Shown here in pieces: positions 1-10,848 of a stretch of 64,000 bases of DNA. Within the stretch, counting starts at the first letter, position 1. Every line of letters begins with the position of its first letter. Both the position numbers and the translations under genes were made by a program. A model generated the notes under the pieces. The model was not told the DNA's origin. It ran no database searches and worked only from the letters and a program-made list of their open reading frames with translations. This stretch comes from Mortierella sp. BCC40632 (taxonomy: Eukaryota; Mortierellomycota; Mortierellomycetes; Mortierellales; Mortierellaceae), in contig WAEK01000003.1 in NCBI GenBank assembly GCA_011634665.1, positions 2,202,001-2,266,000 of the forward strand, in the 5' to 3' direction.

Positions 1-83
1 TCGTCGGATTTCAGATTGTTCACTATTGACCAAAAAGGATGAGGGTTTCTTTCAGTGTCAGAAATGAGCCTTCAGCATTTTTT

Positions 84-2400
84 TTAGAGTGGCAAGAAAG
101 ACTCAATGGTGGATGACATACGCTCTGGTTGGACTGGTGTTGCCAAGGTATCATCTGTCAGATTCCCTTCTTTCAATCCAGTGATTGGGGGTTGTTTCCC
201 TTTTGGGGTTAGAAGAGACTGTCGATTCTTGCCACTACAAGGGGAATGATAGCCATTAGAGTCGATGCCAAGTACTAATGGTTCGTGCAAAATGGGTCCG
301 AGGTTCGTTCGTCTAGGTCCAAAGCCTTCTTCGCAACTTACGTAGCCATCGTTTTTAGCGATTGTGAAGCCATTTTTGTCTCTTGTTTCTAGTGACCACG
401 AGAAAACTTTGTGAGTCTCGAATTCGTTATCGTTGGCATGTATGAACTTATGCAGACTGAGAATTAACTTTGAACATACTGTCTTGGCCAGTCCTCGAAC
501 CAGACTTCTACCAAGCTCCTTGCCTCCAGTCAGCCAATCACCGCTAGCAAGTGCATCTGCCATGTCGGGTTTGTGTTTGGTTTTGCCTCTCCAAACCTGT
601 TTTAAAGAGTCCGAGTGGATATTTTTTGCAAACACTTCGAGATCCACGGTTTCGCCTTCTGTATTTGTTGTAGTCATGCCTGAAAAGTCTTCGATTTTGG
701 ATTTGAGAACTTTGTGGACCTTGAGTCCCTGCGGATTAAATGATGACTGATAGGCGGCTGAAATGGCATCGGCTGTCTTTACATCAAGTTCTCCAGGGAT
801 CAAGTCTGATTTCTTGCTCTGCAAGGAGTAAAAAGTTGTTCCAGATCGAGTTAGTCCGCCGTTGCATGAATGCCTTTAGTAACAGTTGTTGTATAGTCAG
901 CCCTTTGAACAGGTGGTCAAATACCTGGAATGATTTCACTGCGCTTAAAAATGCGACAGGTTCTGCAAACGGATCCTTGGGAACCTATGGACGCACGATA
1001 GGACACTTAGCATCTAAACAAGGTTGAGCATTCCTCGCTCTGCAATCTATTCTGTAACGTACATTGTTCACGAGATGTTGTAATTTGCCCCGGATGCTAG
1101 ATAGTTTACTGAACATTCCCGCTAGGACTCCAGGGTCTAGTACAATCTCAACGGAAGGTTTCTATAATGGCCAGCGTATCATGTAGAAAAAAAGGGAACG
1201 AAGGATGAGCAGGCTGTCTTTCAGTGCACCAGGAGTCGGGTCCTTGTTCCATCCCGTCTCATATATGACTTACTTGCATCTTTGTGCTCAGGAACATTTC
1301 ATAGAATCGACTCAGACCCATTTCTGTCGCATCGCATAGTAAGCCATCGACATGTTGTAGATTGAACTGGCCAAAGATTACTAAACAGTTTTGGACAAGG
1401 GCGACCAGCCGAATTACTGTAGCCTCAAAATCTGTCGAGTCCGAGATCCTGTAGAGTTGGTTGAACTTTTCTCGCTGGGCATCACTAGTCACGACAAGTA
1501 GGGGAGTACGGCAGGTGGGAGAATGAGTAGGCGTCAGAAGAGATGAAGCTAGTATCTGCAAAGACTTTTTTTTTTAGCTGCTTTAAGAGTAGGAGGTACC
1601 TTGGAGATTTTAGCGTCAGTGCGCTTCGGCCACTACATCCCATTCTTCTGAGGTTCAGATTAAGATAGAACCGCCGTCGACACAAGTCGAAGTTGCCATC
1701 TTTTGGAACCAAAACAATATTGAGTGACGACGCAAATGAACTGAGGTTTGTCACAAACAATTGTCCAAAGGGTGTCTAAGTATAAAAGATGTTAGCAATC
1801 TCGCCACGTTTTTCTTTCTTTCTTTCTTTCTTTCTGATAGAAAAGAGTTGTAATAAAGTGATTATCCATTTACCTCCTTGGCACGCGCTTTTGCGACACG
1901 GAGTAGGTCGAGCACCTTCTCTAGCCGTGGACAGTCGACATTTGGTTGGTCAACGGCTATGACTACGGCGTGAATCTGTCAGCAAGAAGTCACATTCAAA
2001 GAAAAAAAGAAAAAAAAAGGAAAAGAGGTCAGCTAAAAGAGAAGGGACAGGTCAGTAGGGAGGACAAAAAAATAGGTCAAGCAGAAAGAAAATTCCTACT
2101 GTGTGGACAGGGTCTCCTGTGAAAGAAACAGCAGTCGAAACTTCTCGGTCCCGCTCTATTGCCCTGCAGAACAAGTCGTAGAAGACAGTCAACTGATTAG
2201 CAACCAGTCGAGACTTCTTCTAGGAGTGCAGTCCATCCGAATGTGCAAGAGTAGTCTCCGTACCATTGCTCCACAAGGTATATTTGGTAGCCCTCGAGCA
2301 CGACATCCTCATGCTCGATGCGAATGCCGGGGGTGTCCTGGCATATTTCCTTGATGCTCTCTCGTTCGCAAAACACGTAACATCCAGGCTGGAGAGGCAT
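84..2400 (-). CDS. STB6-like protein (fungal Stb2/Stb6 family), 10 exons
   Basis: I join ten exons: 2400-2264, 2163-2100, 1975-1874, 1775-1600, 1484-1274, 1161-1063, 984-925, 818-480, 388-342 and 234-84. They give one frame of 461 residues, and phases match at every junction. The N-terminal half carries signatures I associate with the fungal Stb6/Stb2 family: EGYQIYLVEQWA, FTGDPVHT, FGQLFVTNLSSF, RRMGCSGRSALTL, REKFNQLYRISD and DGLLCDATE. Yeast Stb2 and Stb6 were named for binding the Sin3 co-repressor; their molecular role is unclear. No membrane segment or known catalytic motif is visible. The last two introns (479-389, 341-235) rest on consensus donors GTATGT and GTAAGT and on the phase being restored, so the C-terminal 60 residues are the least certain. 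The start is the first ATG of the conserved N-terminal exon. Confidence 0.7.
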
Positions 2401-2907
2401 TGTGTTCGGAAATGTCGACTACGTCCGCTAATGGTGGCGAATGACGGTGAGGGCTGGATTAGGAAGGGGGTACAGTAGTCTGTTGGGATTGCGGATCCAG
2501 ATGAGAGCGGGGACAGGGCGGAGAAGTAAGTGGTGAATGGGGCCGATCGAGCGGGGACACGGAGTGATAGAAGTGATAGGGAGATAGAGAGATAGAGATT
2601 GAGAGAAGAGAGTGAAGAGAGCGGCTTTGGAAGGCACTCGTGATCAGTATTTTTGGAATTTCTTACTCTCTACCTCTCTCACACACACATTGCTATGCCC
2701 AGCACTTCAGAACCCATCCAGATGCTCAGCTCCAGCAAAGGTTGCTTAGAGCATTCCCTCAGCATACGAGCCACCGTCATAAAAAAGAAGTGAACTGCAG
2801 TTTTATGTTTCCTGGCATTTATTTCAGGTAGTACGAGGCGGATAAAAAAAAGCTATGGAATCAGTTTGTTCCCCTCTTCAGCCCAGATCCATTTTTTTTC
2901 TTTTTTC
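2401..2907. other. intergenic, STB6-like promoter side
   Basis: This stretch lies between the start codon of the STB6-like gene and the stop codon of the CRAL-TRIO gene, both on the minus strand. It holds purine-rich (minus: pyrimidine-rich) runs near 2570-2630, as in the leaders of other genes here. No coding segment is supported. Confidence 0.5.
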
Positions 2908-4376
2908 CTATTGAGACTTCACGTTGTATGTCCAATTGACTTGGCCGTTCACTGCAACGCCCCAGCGTTGGTACAGGCTCACTGCCCTGATGTATGGACT
3001 CATGCGCGCATATTGCTCTCGCAGTGACTTGGCGATTTCATCACGCTCTGGTGCGTCCTTGCCGTTGGGGTTCTTGATCCAAGCTCGAGTCACCTCATCA
3101 AACTTGGCTTCTAGTCCCTGTCGCTCTTCCAGAAGCTTCTCCTTGGTGGCAGTATCCTTCATGTGCTCGTTCTCGCCCTCGGCAGCAGGAACATACTCGT
3201 ACTTCCAGTCGTCCAATCCTTCATAATGAGTGATGGGCAGACGCTCTCGTGGGACTACCTTGTGAAGCTCAGCATTGTTGCGTGTAAACACAAACTTGGA
3301 TGCCACTACGGGGTCAAGAAGAGGCTGGATCAACTTCCAGAGGCCCCAGAAGACAAATGGCGCACGGTGAACCACACACACACCAAGGGTCTCTGGATAG
3401 TAAGATTCGAAGCACTGGACAAACAACCGGACAAAGCCCCAGTCCATGTTGTCCAGTCCAAAGTCGGAGAGGTCAAAGATTACAATGACAGTTTCAGCTC
3501 CAAGAGGAAGGACCATGCGACCACATTCCATTGTCTAATGTGGTAAAACAAGAAATCAATAGACGATGTATTAGTACAAAGGAATAAGCGAAAGCAAAAC
3601 TGTTCTGAACCGTCGCTAATACTTTCTAATAAATAGCCATAAAACTTACGTAAAGTGTGAAGCGGTGAATCGTCTCTGGAGGTTGGTCACTCTTGTGATG
3701 CAACCGTGTGTTCACAACCGACATGGGTCGGTCCAAAGGATCCGCACCACGGAGGTATCCCTTTCCGATCTTCATTTGTTGGATGAACTTGGGGTACTTT
3801 GCGTCCAGTTCTTGGTCTGAGAGTTCAGTCAGCTCATCCAATCTCTCGACAATACGCCATTTGAGCGCATTAAGGAACATCTTCATGGCATCGTCCAGGA
3901 CCCACTTTCTTGCACGCAAGAACTATTGATTTGAGAATAGTCCAGAGGAGACTGTCAGTAACAAAAATGGCAACGTATTTTCTAATTCTGTTTTACACTC
4001 CTCTTTCTCTTTCTCTTTCTCTCTTCTCATTTACCTTTAGCAAGATCAGATCTGGGTGGTCCATCATGGTCAACTTCCAGAAGCACTTGTACAAGTCATC
4101 GCCGGTGAAGCGTGGAGCAACTGGGGCGCTAGCCTCCGATGGTGCTCGTCTACCAAACCATCCAGTCTTTTGTGCAGGGGCAGAGGCAGAGCCTCCAGCT
4201 TCATCTTCACGCGGTTGACCTTTGAAGGACGAAGGTGCTGTCTGATCAAAAGTTGCGTTGCCGTCAAAGATGTCATAGAGTTTGGCCCACATTTGTTGCA
4301 GTTTGACTGTTTGTTCCTGGGTCAAATGGCCCAAGCGACCGTCTGTGGGAAGAACTGGTTGAACATAAGTGGACAT
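2908..4376 (-). CDS. CRAL-TRIO (Sec14-like) lipid-transfer protein
   Basis: Three exons (4376-4035, 3922-3650, 3534-2908), all joined in phase 0, give 413 residues. The middle exon opens with FLRARKWVLDDAMKMF, the CRAL-TRIO N-terminal helix motif. The third exon carries the lipid-binding fold (VIVIFDLSDFGLDNMDW, YYPETLGVCVVHRAPFVFWGLW). The closest yeast comparison is Csr1/Sfh2, a non-classical Sec14 homologue that moves phosphatidylinositol and related lipids between membranes; the match is at family level only. A charged, Ala/Glu-rich stretch near residues 60-90 precedes the domain and is probably disordered. The C-terminal 80 residues are charged and helical-looking. There is no signal peptide or membrane anchor, so the protein should be cytosolic or peripheral. 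Confidence 0.88.
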
Positions 4377-4612
4377 CTTGAAAGACTTTTTTCTCAGTTA
4401 TTGATCAACTGTAGTGGAAGGGAGAGCGAACGGATGATGATGGAGCTGGACTTGTTAGAAGAGTGGGGTGAGTGAGGCAAAGGCAAGTTTTTTTTTCTGG
4501 TTTGTCAGAAACTCAGTCCTTTTAAAGGACCCCAGCAGCGGCAGCAACAGAAATCGCTCTTCTTCTTCCCTTCCCTTCCCCCCCTCGCCCTTTTCCCTCT
4601 CCCATTGTGCTC

Positions 4613-4759
4613 ATGTCAAAAACTCTGCCCATCCCCGGAGGAATTATTGCTACTATGCATTTCAAAAGTGTGGGTTACTGGGCTCCGTTGTGGAGACTTG
4701 CAACAGCGACAAGAGAAGCTCTAGGCAAACAAAACAGCGCCAAGGGGAATACAAGCTAG
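4613..4759 (+). CDS. possible 48-residue small protein
   Basis: This is an uninterrupted ATG-to-TAG frame of 48 residues beginning MSKTLPIPGGIIATMHF. It sits directly after a CT-rich block (about 4556-4610), the kind of leader that precedes the start of other genes here. I do not recognise the sequence. The central stretch around GYWAPLWRLATATREAL could form an amphipathic helix. It may be a real micro-protein, an upstream ORF of the next candidate, or chance. Confidence 0.22.
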   Translation: MSKTLPIPGGIIATMHFKSVGYWAPLWRLATATREALGKQNSAKGNTS

Positions 4760-4885
4760 TCAGCAAGAAATGAAACTCTGGCTCTTGTTGGCGACACAGC
4801 TTTGGGAGGTGCATGTCTGTTGTGTGCGTGTGATCTATGGACAATTAGCTGTTGGCAAACATTGTACTCCCAACCTTCCTTCACA

Positions 4886-5151
4886 ATGGTTGTGGAGAAT
4901 GGAGCTTTTTTTTACACAGTGCATCCCTCTGTTAAGGCAGCCCAACTGTTTCGTGAGGGCCCGCCATTTTATTCGAGGTTAGATGGTGGTATGTCTCTGG
5001 TGTCTTGATGATTGGAAGAACGACAAGTCGTCTCAAAATGTCAGAAGTAGATCTTGGCCTGCCTTTTTTGAGTCTAAATGCTCTATAGTTTTTTTTTTTT
5101 TTTGACTTTCTAGTATCAGCGCTTGCTGGCTCATTTGTTATAGCATATTAG
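4886..5151 (+). CDS. possible two-exon 46-residue membrane micro-protein
   Basis: Exon 4886-4988 starts at an ATG in a good context (CACAATGG). It can be spliced at a consensus GTATGT donor to a TTTCTAG acceptor at 5111-5113, which follows a long T run. The frame ends at TAG 5149-5151. The product has 46 residues: a polar, protein-like N-terminal part (HPSVKAAQLFREGPPFY) and a short hydrophobic C-terminus (ALAGSFVIAY). I cannot assign a family. Its support is the splice signals and the amino-acid character only; there is no homology evidence. Confidence 0.25.
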
Positions 5152-7583
5152 TCATTGGCCCGTTTTAGTCACTGAAAGGGAAGACTCAAGAGGGGAACCA
5201 CTTGAGCAACCTACTTCTTTTCATTCATTGACACGATGCCTAACAGCATGTACTACCCACGTGTAAGAAAAGGAAAGCAGACTGCAACTTTCAATCGACT
5301 GTAGGCTTCTCGGTTCGGCGGAACTGGAGTCTTCTGCGATAGGACCAAAAAGTTGAGGGCGCTAGACGGATTTTAGTGCTACATTACCTTGGAGGTTGCA
5401 TTGAGGAATCTCTCAAAAGAGATCAGTTGACACCCTTGAATAGTCTTCAATCGGCACTTTGTGCTTCGCCTCTTTTTCTTCTTCAGATATCAATAATGAA
5501 ACTCGCAAAGTAGAGAAATGGTCAGGGTGGACAGCATTTATCATTATTTTCTGCCAATATGATACTAACCGACCTTATCTAGTTAAAGCCTTCAACAAAG
5601 GAAGAGGATGGGGATCAGTCATGTTGACTACTCAGTCTAATGTGGTCATCATTCATTCCCTCAAGTTAATCTTAGAGTGCAACTGCCCCTGCGGTACTTT
5701 GAACAACTTTTTTTTTTTTTTTTTTTTTCATTTCACTAGCATCATCTGAAGATCAACACTAATGACCAGGCTTGGCACTTCGTTTAGCCTGATGAGCATA
5801 ACCACATCAACAAAGGTTCCCGGTTTCCTTTTCTCTTTTGCTGCATTCAGACCAGCAACAGAAAGGACCGATGTCTGCGAGAGCAAGGGTGAGTAAACAC
5901 TTTCTACTACGTGGAGCAAGAAATAGGTTATCTTGTTCTTGGTTTGGATAGACCGTCCTTGTGCCCCAATTGAATACGATTGGTTAGTTGAGGAAGAGGA
6001 AAAAAAGGTTTCGTGGAAACTTTTTTTTTTTTTTTTTTTTCAAGTGGCGTTTTGCTTTTTTTTTCTTTCTCTTTCACCTTGTGGATTGAGAAATTTAGTT
6101 TGTTCCGATCCTGTATAAATACTCGTTGCTTGCCCCCAAGGAACTGAAAAGGCCATACCTGGTGTTCTGGCAAGTCTCGTTCTCCGTTTTCTTGGATATA
6201 TCTAGGCTATTGGTGCATCACTGTTAGCCACTGTGGAGCCCATGCTTAGCCCAAACCTCATAGCTCTAACCTATAGTCCTCTGGTGTGACCAATCAATCC
6301 TTTCGTACCATGTTCCTGTCGAATCGCCTACTATGAAGGAGATACTAGGTCTGAATAGAAGACAGTTATGTGTTATAAGCAAAAAAAAAAAAAAAAAAAA
6401 AGGAAGGAAGGAAGGAAGGAAGGAAGGAGTCGGTTGAGATGGAATACTCGGGTTGCTTTGATTCTTGTCCCGCGGATAGGTTTGTACTGAAGGCGATCTG
6501 TTGTCATAGTAACAAGTACACTCTTTTGGTATGAGCCTCGTTCATTTTTAGGATAGTGATGACAAAGGGTTTGTTAGAGCATAGAGATGACTATCACCGG
6601 CATTCGCGGTAATAATTCAATGGAATGAAAGAGTAAACTCCCCCACATACTGAAAGGTAGATCGGAGGATCACCGGGTCCTGAGCTACTTTGTTTCTGTC
6701 CTTGGTAAAAAAAACAACAATAGCATAACAGCAACTCTGAGCATTGTTTGGTCTTTCGTCCGCTGTAGGCCGAGGTTTGTGCTTCTTTCATAGCGCCTTG
6801 AGATTGATATCTTCTCCACTTCGGCAGACCTGACCATTCAATTCAATGTGAGGATATACTTAGGGAGCTTCATCGTTCCCCCCCCCCTCCTCCCTAACGA
6901 TCCTATGCTTTTTTATGGGGTTGGAAAGCGCGCGTTCCAAGATATTCCTAGACTTAGCGCTGTCTGTTAGGAAAGCTTTGTAATCAACCACTGCTAGCGC
7001 TAAATTACTAGTTCAGGAAGCTCATTTTCCCCCAAACTTAATGAGAGAGGGCGGCGTCTGTTGAATAATCGCAGGTTCAACCACCGCAGTCTTGATGTCA
7101 ATAGACTGCCATTGTATACGCTCGTTCGTAGCGGCTCGCCACCAAACTTTTTTTTTTTTTTTTTTTTAAACAAGAATAGGAGGATGTGGTCTTGCATAGC
7201 CTGCTGCAAAAAAGTTTATGCAGCGGGGATTGGGACATCACTATTGCGCAGGAGCGGAGCCCAGCATCAGTTCCACCATTTTCCTTATGCACCATGGGTC
7301 GATTAATAATCAGCAGTTTTTAGGGAGAAAGAAGCCTATTGGATCTACATTTACCCCCACAAGGACAAAGGGGAGAAACATAAGTGACATTCCCCTGGTA
7401 CAGGTGTCTGGTCTGGCGTCAACTGTCGTGAGAAAAGAAAAAAATCGAGAGGGAACGCCAGTAAAGATAGTGCTGTTGGTCTTGTTGGCGTGATCAGAAC
7501 CCCTCCCTCCCATTCGACCCACTTTTGTCTAGACAAAGGAGAGTGGACAGAATGCCCAGCCCAAGGACAAGAGGAAAGTGTGA

Positions 7584-7586
<3 letters not shown>

Positions 7587-7660
<74 letters not shown>
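7587..7660. repeat. (GA)n microsatellite, 37 units
   Basis: A perfect GA dinucleotide run of 74 bases lies about 107 bases upstream of the GST TATA box and 228 bases upstream of its start codon. Such tracts can be nucleosome-poor or bind GAGA-type factors, but that is not shown here. Confidence 0.95.
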
Positions 7661-7667
<7 letters not shown>

Positions 7668-7766
7668 CCGCAAACATCCGCAGTTTATGCAGCCATAAGG
7701 ATGAATGTCGATTGAGGCTGTGTAACCAGTCGCTCCGTTGGGACAGCATCCGAGGATCGTGATACG

Positions 7767-7774
7767 TATAAAAG
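7767..7774 (+). promoter_or_regulatory. TATA box of GST gene
   Basis: TATAAAAG lies 115 bases before the GST start codon. A pyrimidine-rich leader follows it (TTTCCTCCCC, CTTCCTCCTCTTC). The spacing suits a transcription start around 7800. Confidence 0.55.
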
Positions 7775-7888
7775 GGCAACCCGACAATTCGATCTTTCCT
7801 CCCCATCCTTCCAATCTTCCTCCTCTTCACAGGTCCTCGACACAAACGCACTTTCCTCTGTCAGCTATTCAGCAGAAATACTCTCAAC

Positions 7889-8851
7889 ATGACCAAGACC
7901 TATCGTTCGTTCCATACTGAGGGCCAGTCTAACGAGCAAAATGCTCGCATCTTGAGCGCGACCGAGGACGTCGAGTACGAGATCATGTACTTTGATATCA
8001 CCTGCATGGCCGCCACTGCCCGCACCATCCTCGCCCTCAACAACGCCAAGTGGATCGAGAGAAATCCTGTTGACTGGAAAGACAATGAGGAGTACGAGTG
8101 CCCTTTTGGTGTCATGCCACTTCTCAAGATCAAGACTCATGAGGGCGAGGTAAACCGATAATATATTTGTAGACAAAAGGGTAAAGGTACTATGGGTGGC
8201 CCACGAGATATTGACTTATTTCTTCTTGGACAATAGGCAATCGTTGCAGAGACTCTTACCATCGATCTGTTCTTGGGCGAAAAGTACAAGCTTGTGGGCT
8301 CGAACATATACGAGGAACAGGCAATCAAGGCATTCTACTCTTCCATTCATTACCTCCGCGAGCGCAGCATCACGAAGGTTACCTGGACATACGCTGACAA
8401 GCGCAAGGAGGGCTTTGAGGCTTTTATGAAAAAGACGCTTCCATGGTGGATCGCGGTTCAAGAGCAACATCTTGAAAAGAATGGATCTAATGGACATTTC
8501 TTTGGTGACAAGGTAAACGATTTTACAGACTCCTTTTCATTCTTACCTCGTATTTCCTGACATAACCTCAAACCGATCACTCACAGTTAAATCCTGAATA
8601 TCATTCGTGAAATGACCACTTTATAGATTACTTTGGCTGATATCCACTTCCAGTGCGTCTTGGATCACTTTGGCGACTTGCCCCGTGGCAATGAGATCCT
8701 TGACCGCTTCCGAGCTTCACCATTGCTCTGGAAAGTTTATGAGACCACCAAGGCTGTTCCTGAAATTGCTGCCTATCACAACTCAGATGCCTATGAGAAG
8801 ACTCGCGAGGGTGGCAAGAAGATTTACGCCGTCACTGCTTTTGATGATTAA
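7889..8851 (+). CDS. glutathione S-transferase (sigma-like)
   Basis: Three exons (7889-8149, 8237-8512, 8627-8851), all phase 0, give 253 residues. The first part is a thioredoxin-like N-terminal domain: YEIMYFDITCMAATAR matches the N-terminal strand, tyrosine and helix of sigma/alpha-type GSTs, and FGVMPLLKI contains the cis-proline that positions glutathione. The C-terminal helical domain carries the folding box FGDKITLADI. The enzyme should conjugate glutathione to electrophiles or act as a glutathione-dependent peroxidase or isomerase in the cytosol. The first 20 residues (SFHTEGQSNEQNARILSA) extend beyond the usual N-terminus. A TATA box at 7767 and an AATAAA at 8978 frame the unit. Its downstream neighbour is an ABCC transporter, which could export conjugates; that link is inferred. 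Confidence 0.88.
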
Positions 8852-10203
8852 ATTCCAACGGCATCTGGCTTGATGTACGACTCCTCCTAACCGAGAGGAT
8901 AGCGCAATTGCCCAGAGTGGAGTATTGTATATAAAATGATTAGACCTTTCTACCTGGGGATCCCCTGAGGTTATCAGAATAAAAACGCCTTGGACAACAA
9001 CTGCTCTGCTGGGTCAAATTTGGGTCTAAACAAACCGGCAAACGTGTGAAAATAGGGACGGTGTGTTCGAGTAACCTAAATCAAATTAGGGTCGATTTGT
9101 TTGTCCGTGTCCGGTCCGCCAATTGGGTCATTCAAACCCCCTGAGTCCTAGTAAAAATGCACTCCTCTGGAAACCTTTTGTGAAAGCTGCTTCGTGAAGG
9201 GCTTAGGCACAGTATCTTGCTAGGACCATCCAAAAGAGAATATAAATAAGGGCGATGGACGGTTGAAAGAGGAAGAGAGATTCGGAACAGGGTTCCAACA
9301 ATCGAGGTGTGACTCAAGAAAGCATGGGGCGACACTCGCTTGGGGTTAGGGATGATTGTGTCTGGTGGCAATTGAATCTCTTTAAATCCTAATGACTGAG
9401 AAGAGAACCCATAGGCTCATCGGATTGAGTAATGCAGCCAAGTCATGTTGAGTCCTATGTAATGACTGATTCCATTCCTAGTAGTCCTGATGCATGCATG
9501 ACACGATCCAGATCAGCCGGACAAACTAACCAAACAACTGAGGTATCCTACCTAATGGCTTGCAGCTGTCGGCTTTATCCATCTGGCAATTCCTCTGGCT
9601 TGGCGGATAAAAAGCCAGCTGAATCCTTCCTGCGCAGCATTCTATACTCTACCCAGGAGGGAGTCGGAGAACTTGTCCAACCTTCCTTTTCCCCTTCTTG
9701 GGACTGTCCAAATCTGGCATCGTTTTCTTGGCCCTGATACCCTGACCCATTGTGACTGGAGGCCAACAGCAACAGCCATGGCAGTGCGCCAGGCGACCCC
9801 TCTCCCCCTCTCCCTCTTCCCTTCTCTCCTCTCTCCCGTCACTATACCGTGCCATGTCATCATTTTCTTCCACGGTTCAAACGCTCATTGTTTGTGACAG
9901 GGAACTTAATGTCTCTCCCACGCAAGAACAGGGTGGCGCGAGCTTATCAGCAACAGTCCACCGCCGCCGCTAGAACGCGCACTCTTTCCTATATCGGAGT
10001 TTACCCGACGTCCACCTGCGCGGCACTTTCTCTTTTTTATAACTTCTTCCTTTCCCCCTTTTTCCCTCCTTTACCTCGTTCAACTTTTCTTGTTCTTTCT
10101 CAATCCTATTGTGTTTCCTCTCCACCCTTCGGCTGCCGCAACTTCATCGCTGAATACTCATAAAGACAATCGATATAGCACTGAACACCCTGGAGGCTTG
10201 AAA
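8852..10203. other. intergenic region and ABCC leader
   Basis: It contains the GST 3' end with an AATAAA at 8978-8983, then about 1.2 kb with no supported gene. From about 9780 the sequence becomes C/T-rich, and a TATAA-like element lies near 10036 in a long pyrimidine leader ahead of the transporter start. Confidence 0.5.
8978..8983 (+). terminator. poly(A) signal of GST
   Basis: An AATAAA hexamer lies 127 bases after the GST stop codon. Confidence 0.45.
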
Positions 10204-10816
10204 ATGCAAGGCCTGACTGATCAGACAAGAGGCTTCAACTCCATGCTGTCTCCTCCTCGTTCTGACCCCCTTTGTTTGCATTTCGAAGGATGGGTAAGTC
10301 TATTTTGCACTGTCGGTCTGTTGTTTTTTGGTGGCAATTCAAGGCAAACGAATCATTCCAGCACACCAACATGGTCAAATTGCTCACAATAGGGGCCTCT
10401 AAGCCAAGGTCGATACGATTTCACACCTTGCTTCGAGTTTAGGTAAAATGACCGTGTTCTGTTTTGTTGTCTTTCTAGCAATCGCACGATCTGGTTATGA
10501 TTACCTACTCTCACACTCCAACTTTGGAATACTTCTTTGAAAAAAAACCCTCCAGCGTCCTCTTTGGCGCTCTGTCTGGCTTGACGGTCTTGTTGTTCTG
10601 CAGCAGACTCTACTATTTTTGGAAGCATGGGAAGCGCCATGGTCTAGGACGAACAGCCTGGATCTACTGGCCAACCCAGATCTCGATGGCTCTGGCCTCC
10701 GTTGTGATCGCCTCTCAAGCGCTAGAGTTTTATCTCCAAAAGGGTCACTCGCCAGTCGCAGTGCTCGGTTGCCTCGGTATGGCCATTGCATGGGTAAGCT
10801 CTCCATTGCTCATTCG

Positions 10817-10848
<32 letters not shown>

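Larger units (their letters stand above)
4377..7888. other. long gene-poor intergenic region
   Basis: About 3.5 kb separate the CRAL-TRIO start (minus) from the GST start (plus), so this is the shared upstream region of two divergent genes. It holds T runs near 5088, 5707 and 6020, an A21 run at 6381 followed by GGAA repeats to about 6427, and a GA repeat at 7587-7660. Two short candidate ORFs are listed separately. Other open frames here are short, simple-sequence or lack start and splice support. Confidence 0.6.

Noticed and set aside
2163..2263. Direct read-through of STB6 exon 1 past VEQW
   Set aside because: The unspliced frame hits a stop within 20 codons; a 100-base intron with a TTCTGCAG acceptor restores the family sequence exactly.
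6381..6427. A21 followed by GGAA repeats as a retroposon tail
   Set aside because: No target-site duplication or upstream element body could be recognised, so I keep it as simple repeat only.
7060..7100. GGTTCAACC block resembling a tRNA B box
   Set aside because: No matching A box or cloverleaf could be built around it. No other tRNA-like B box with an A box was found by eye.
7351..7851. 166-residue minus frame with a long Ser-Leu run
   Set aside because: The run is a direct translation of the GA microsatellite; nothing else supports a gene.
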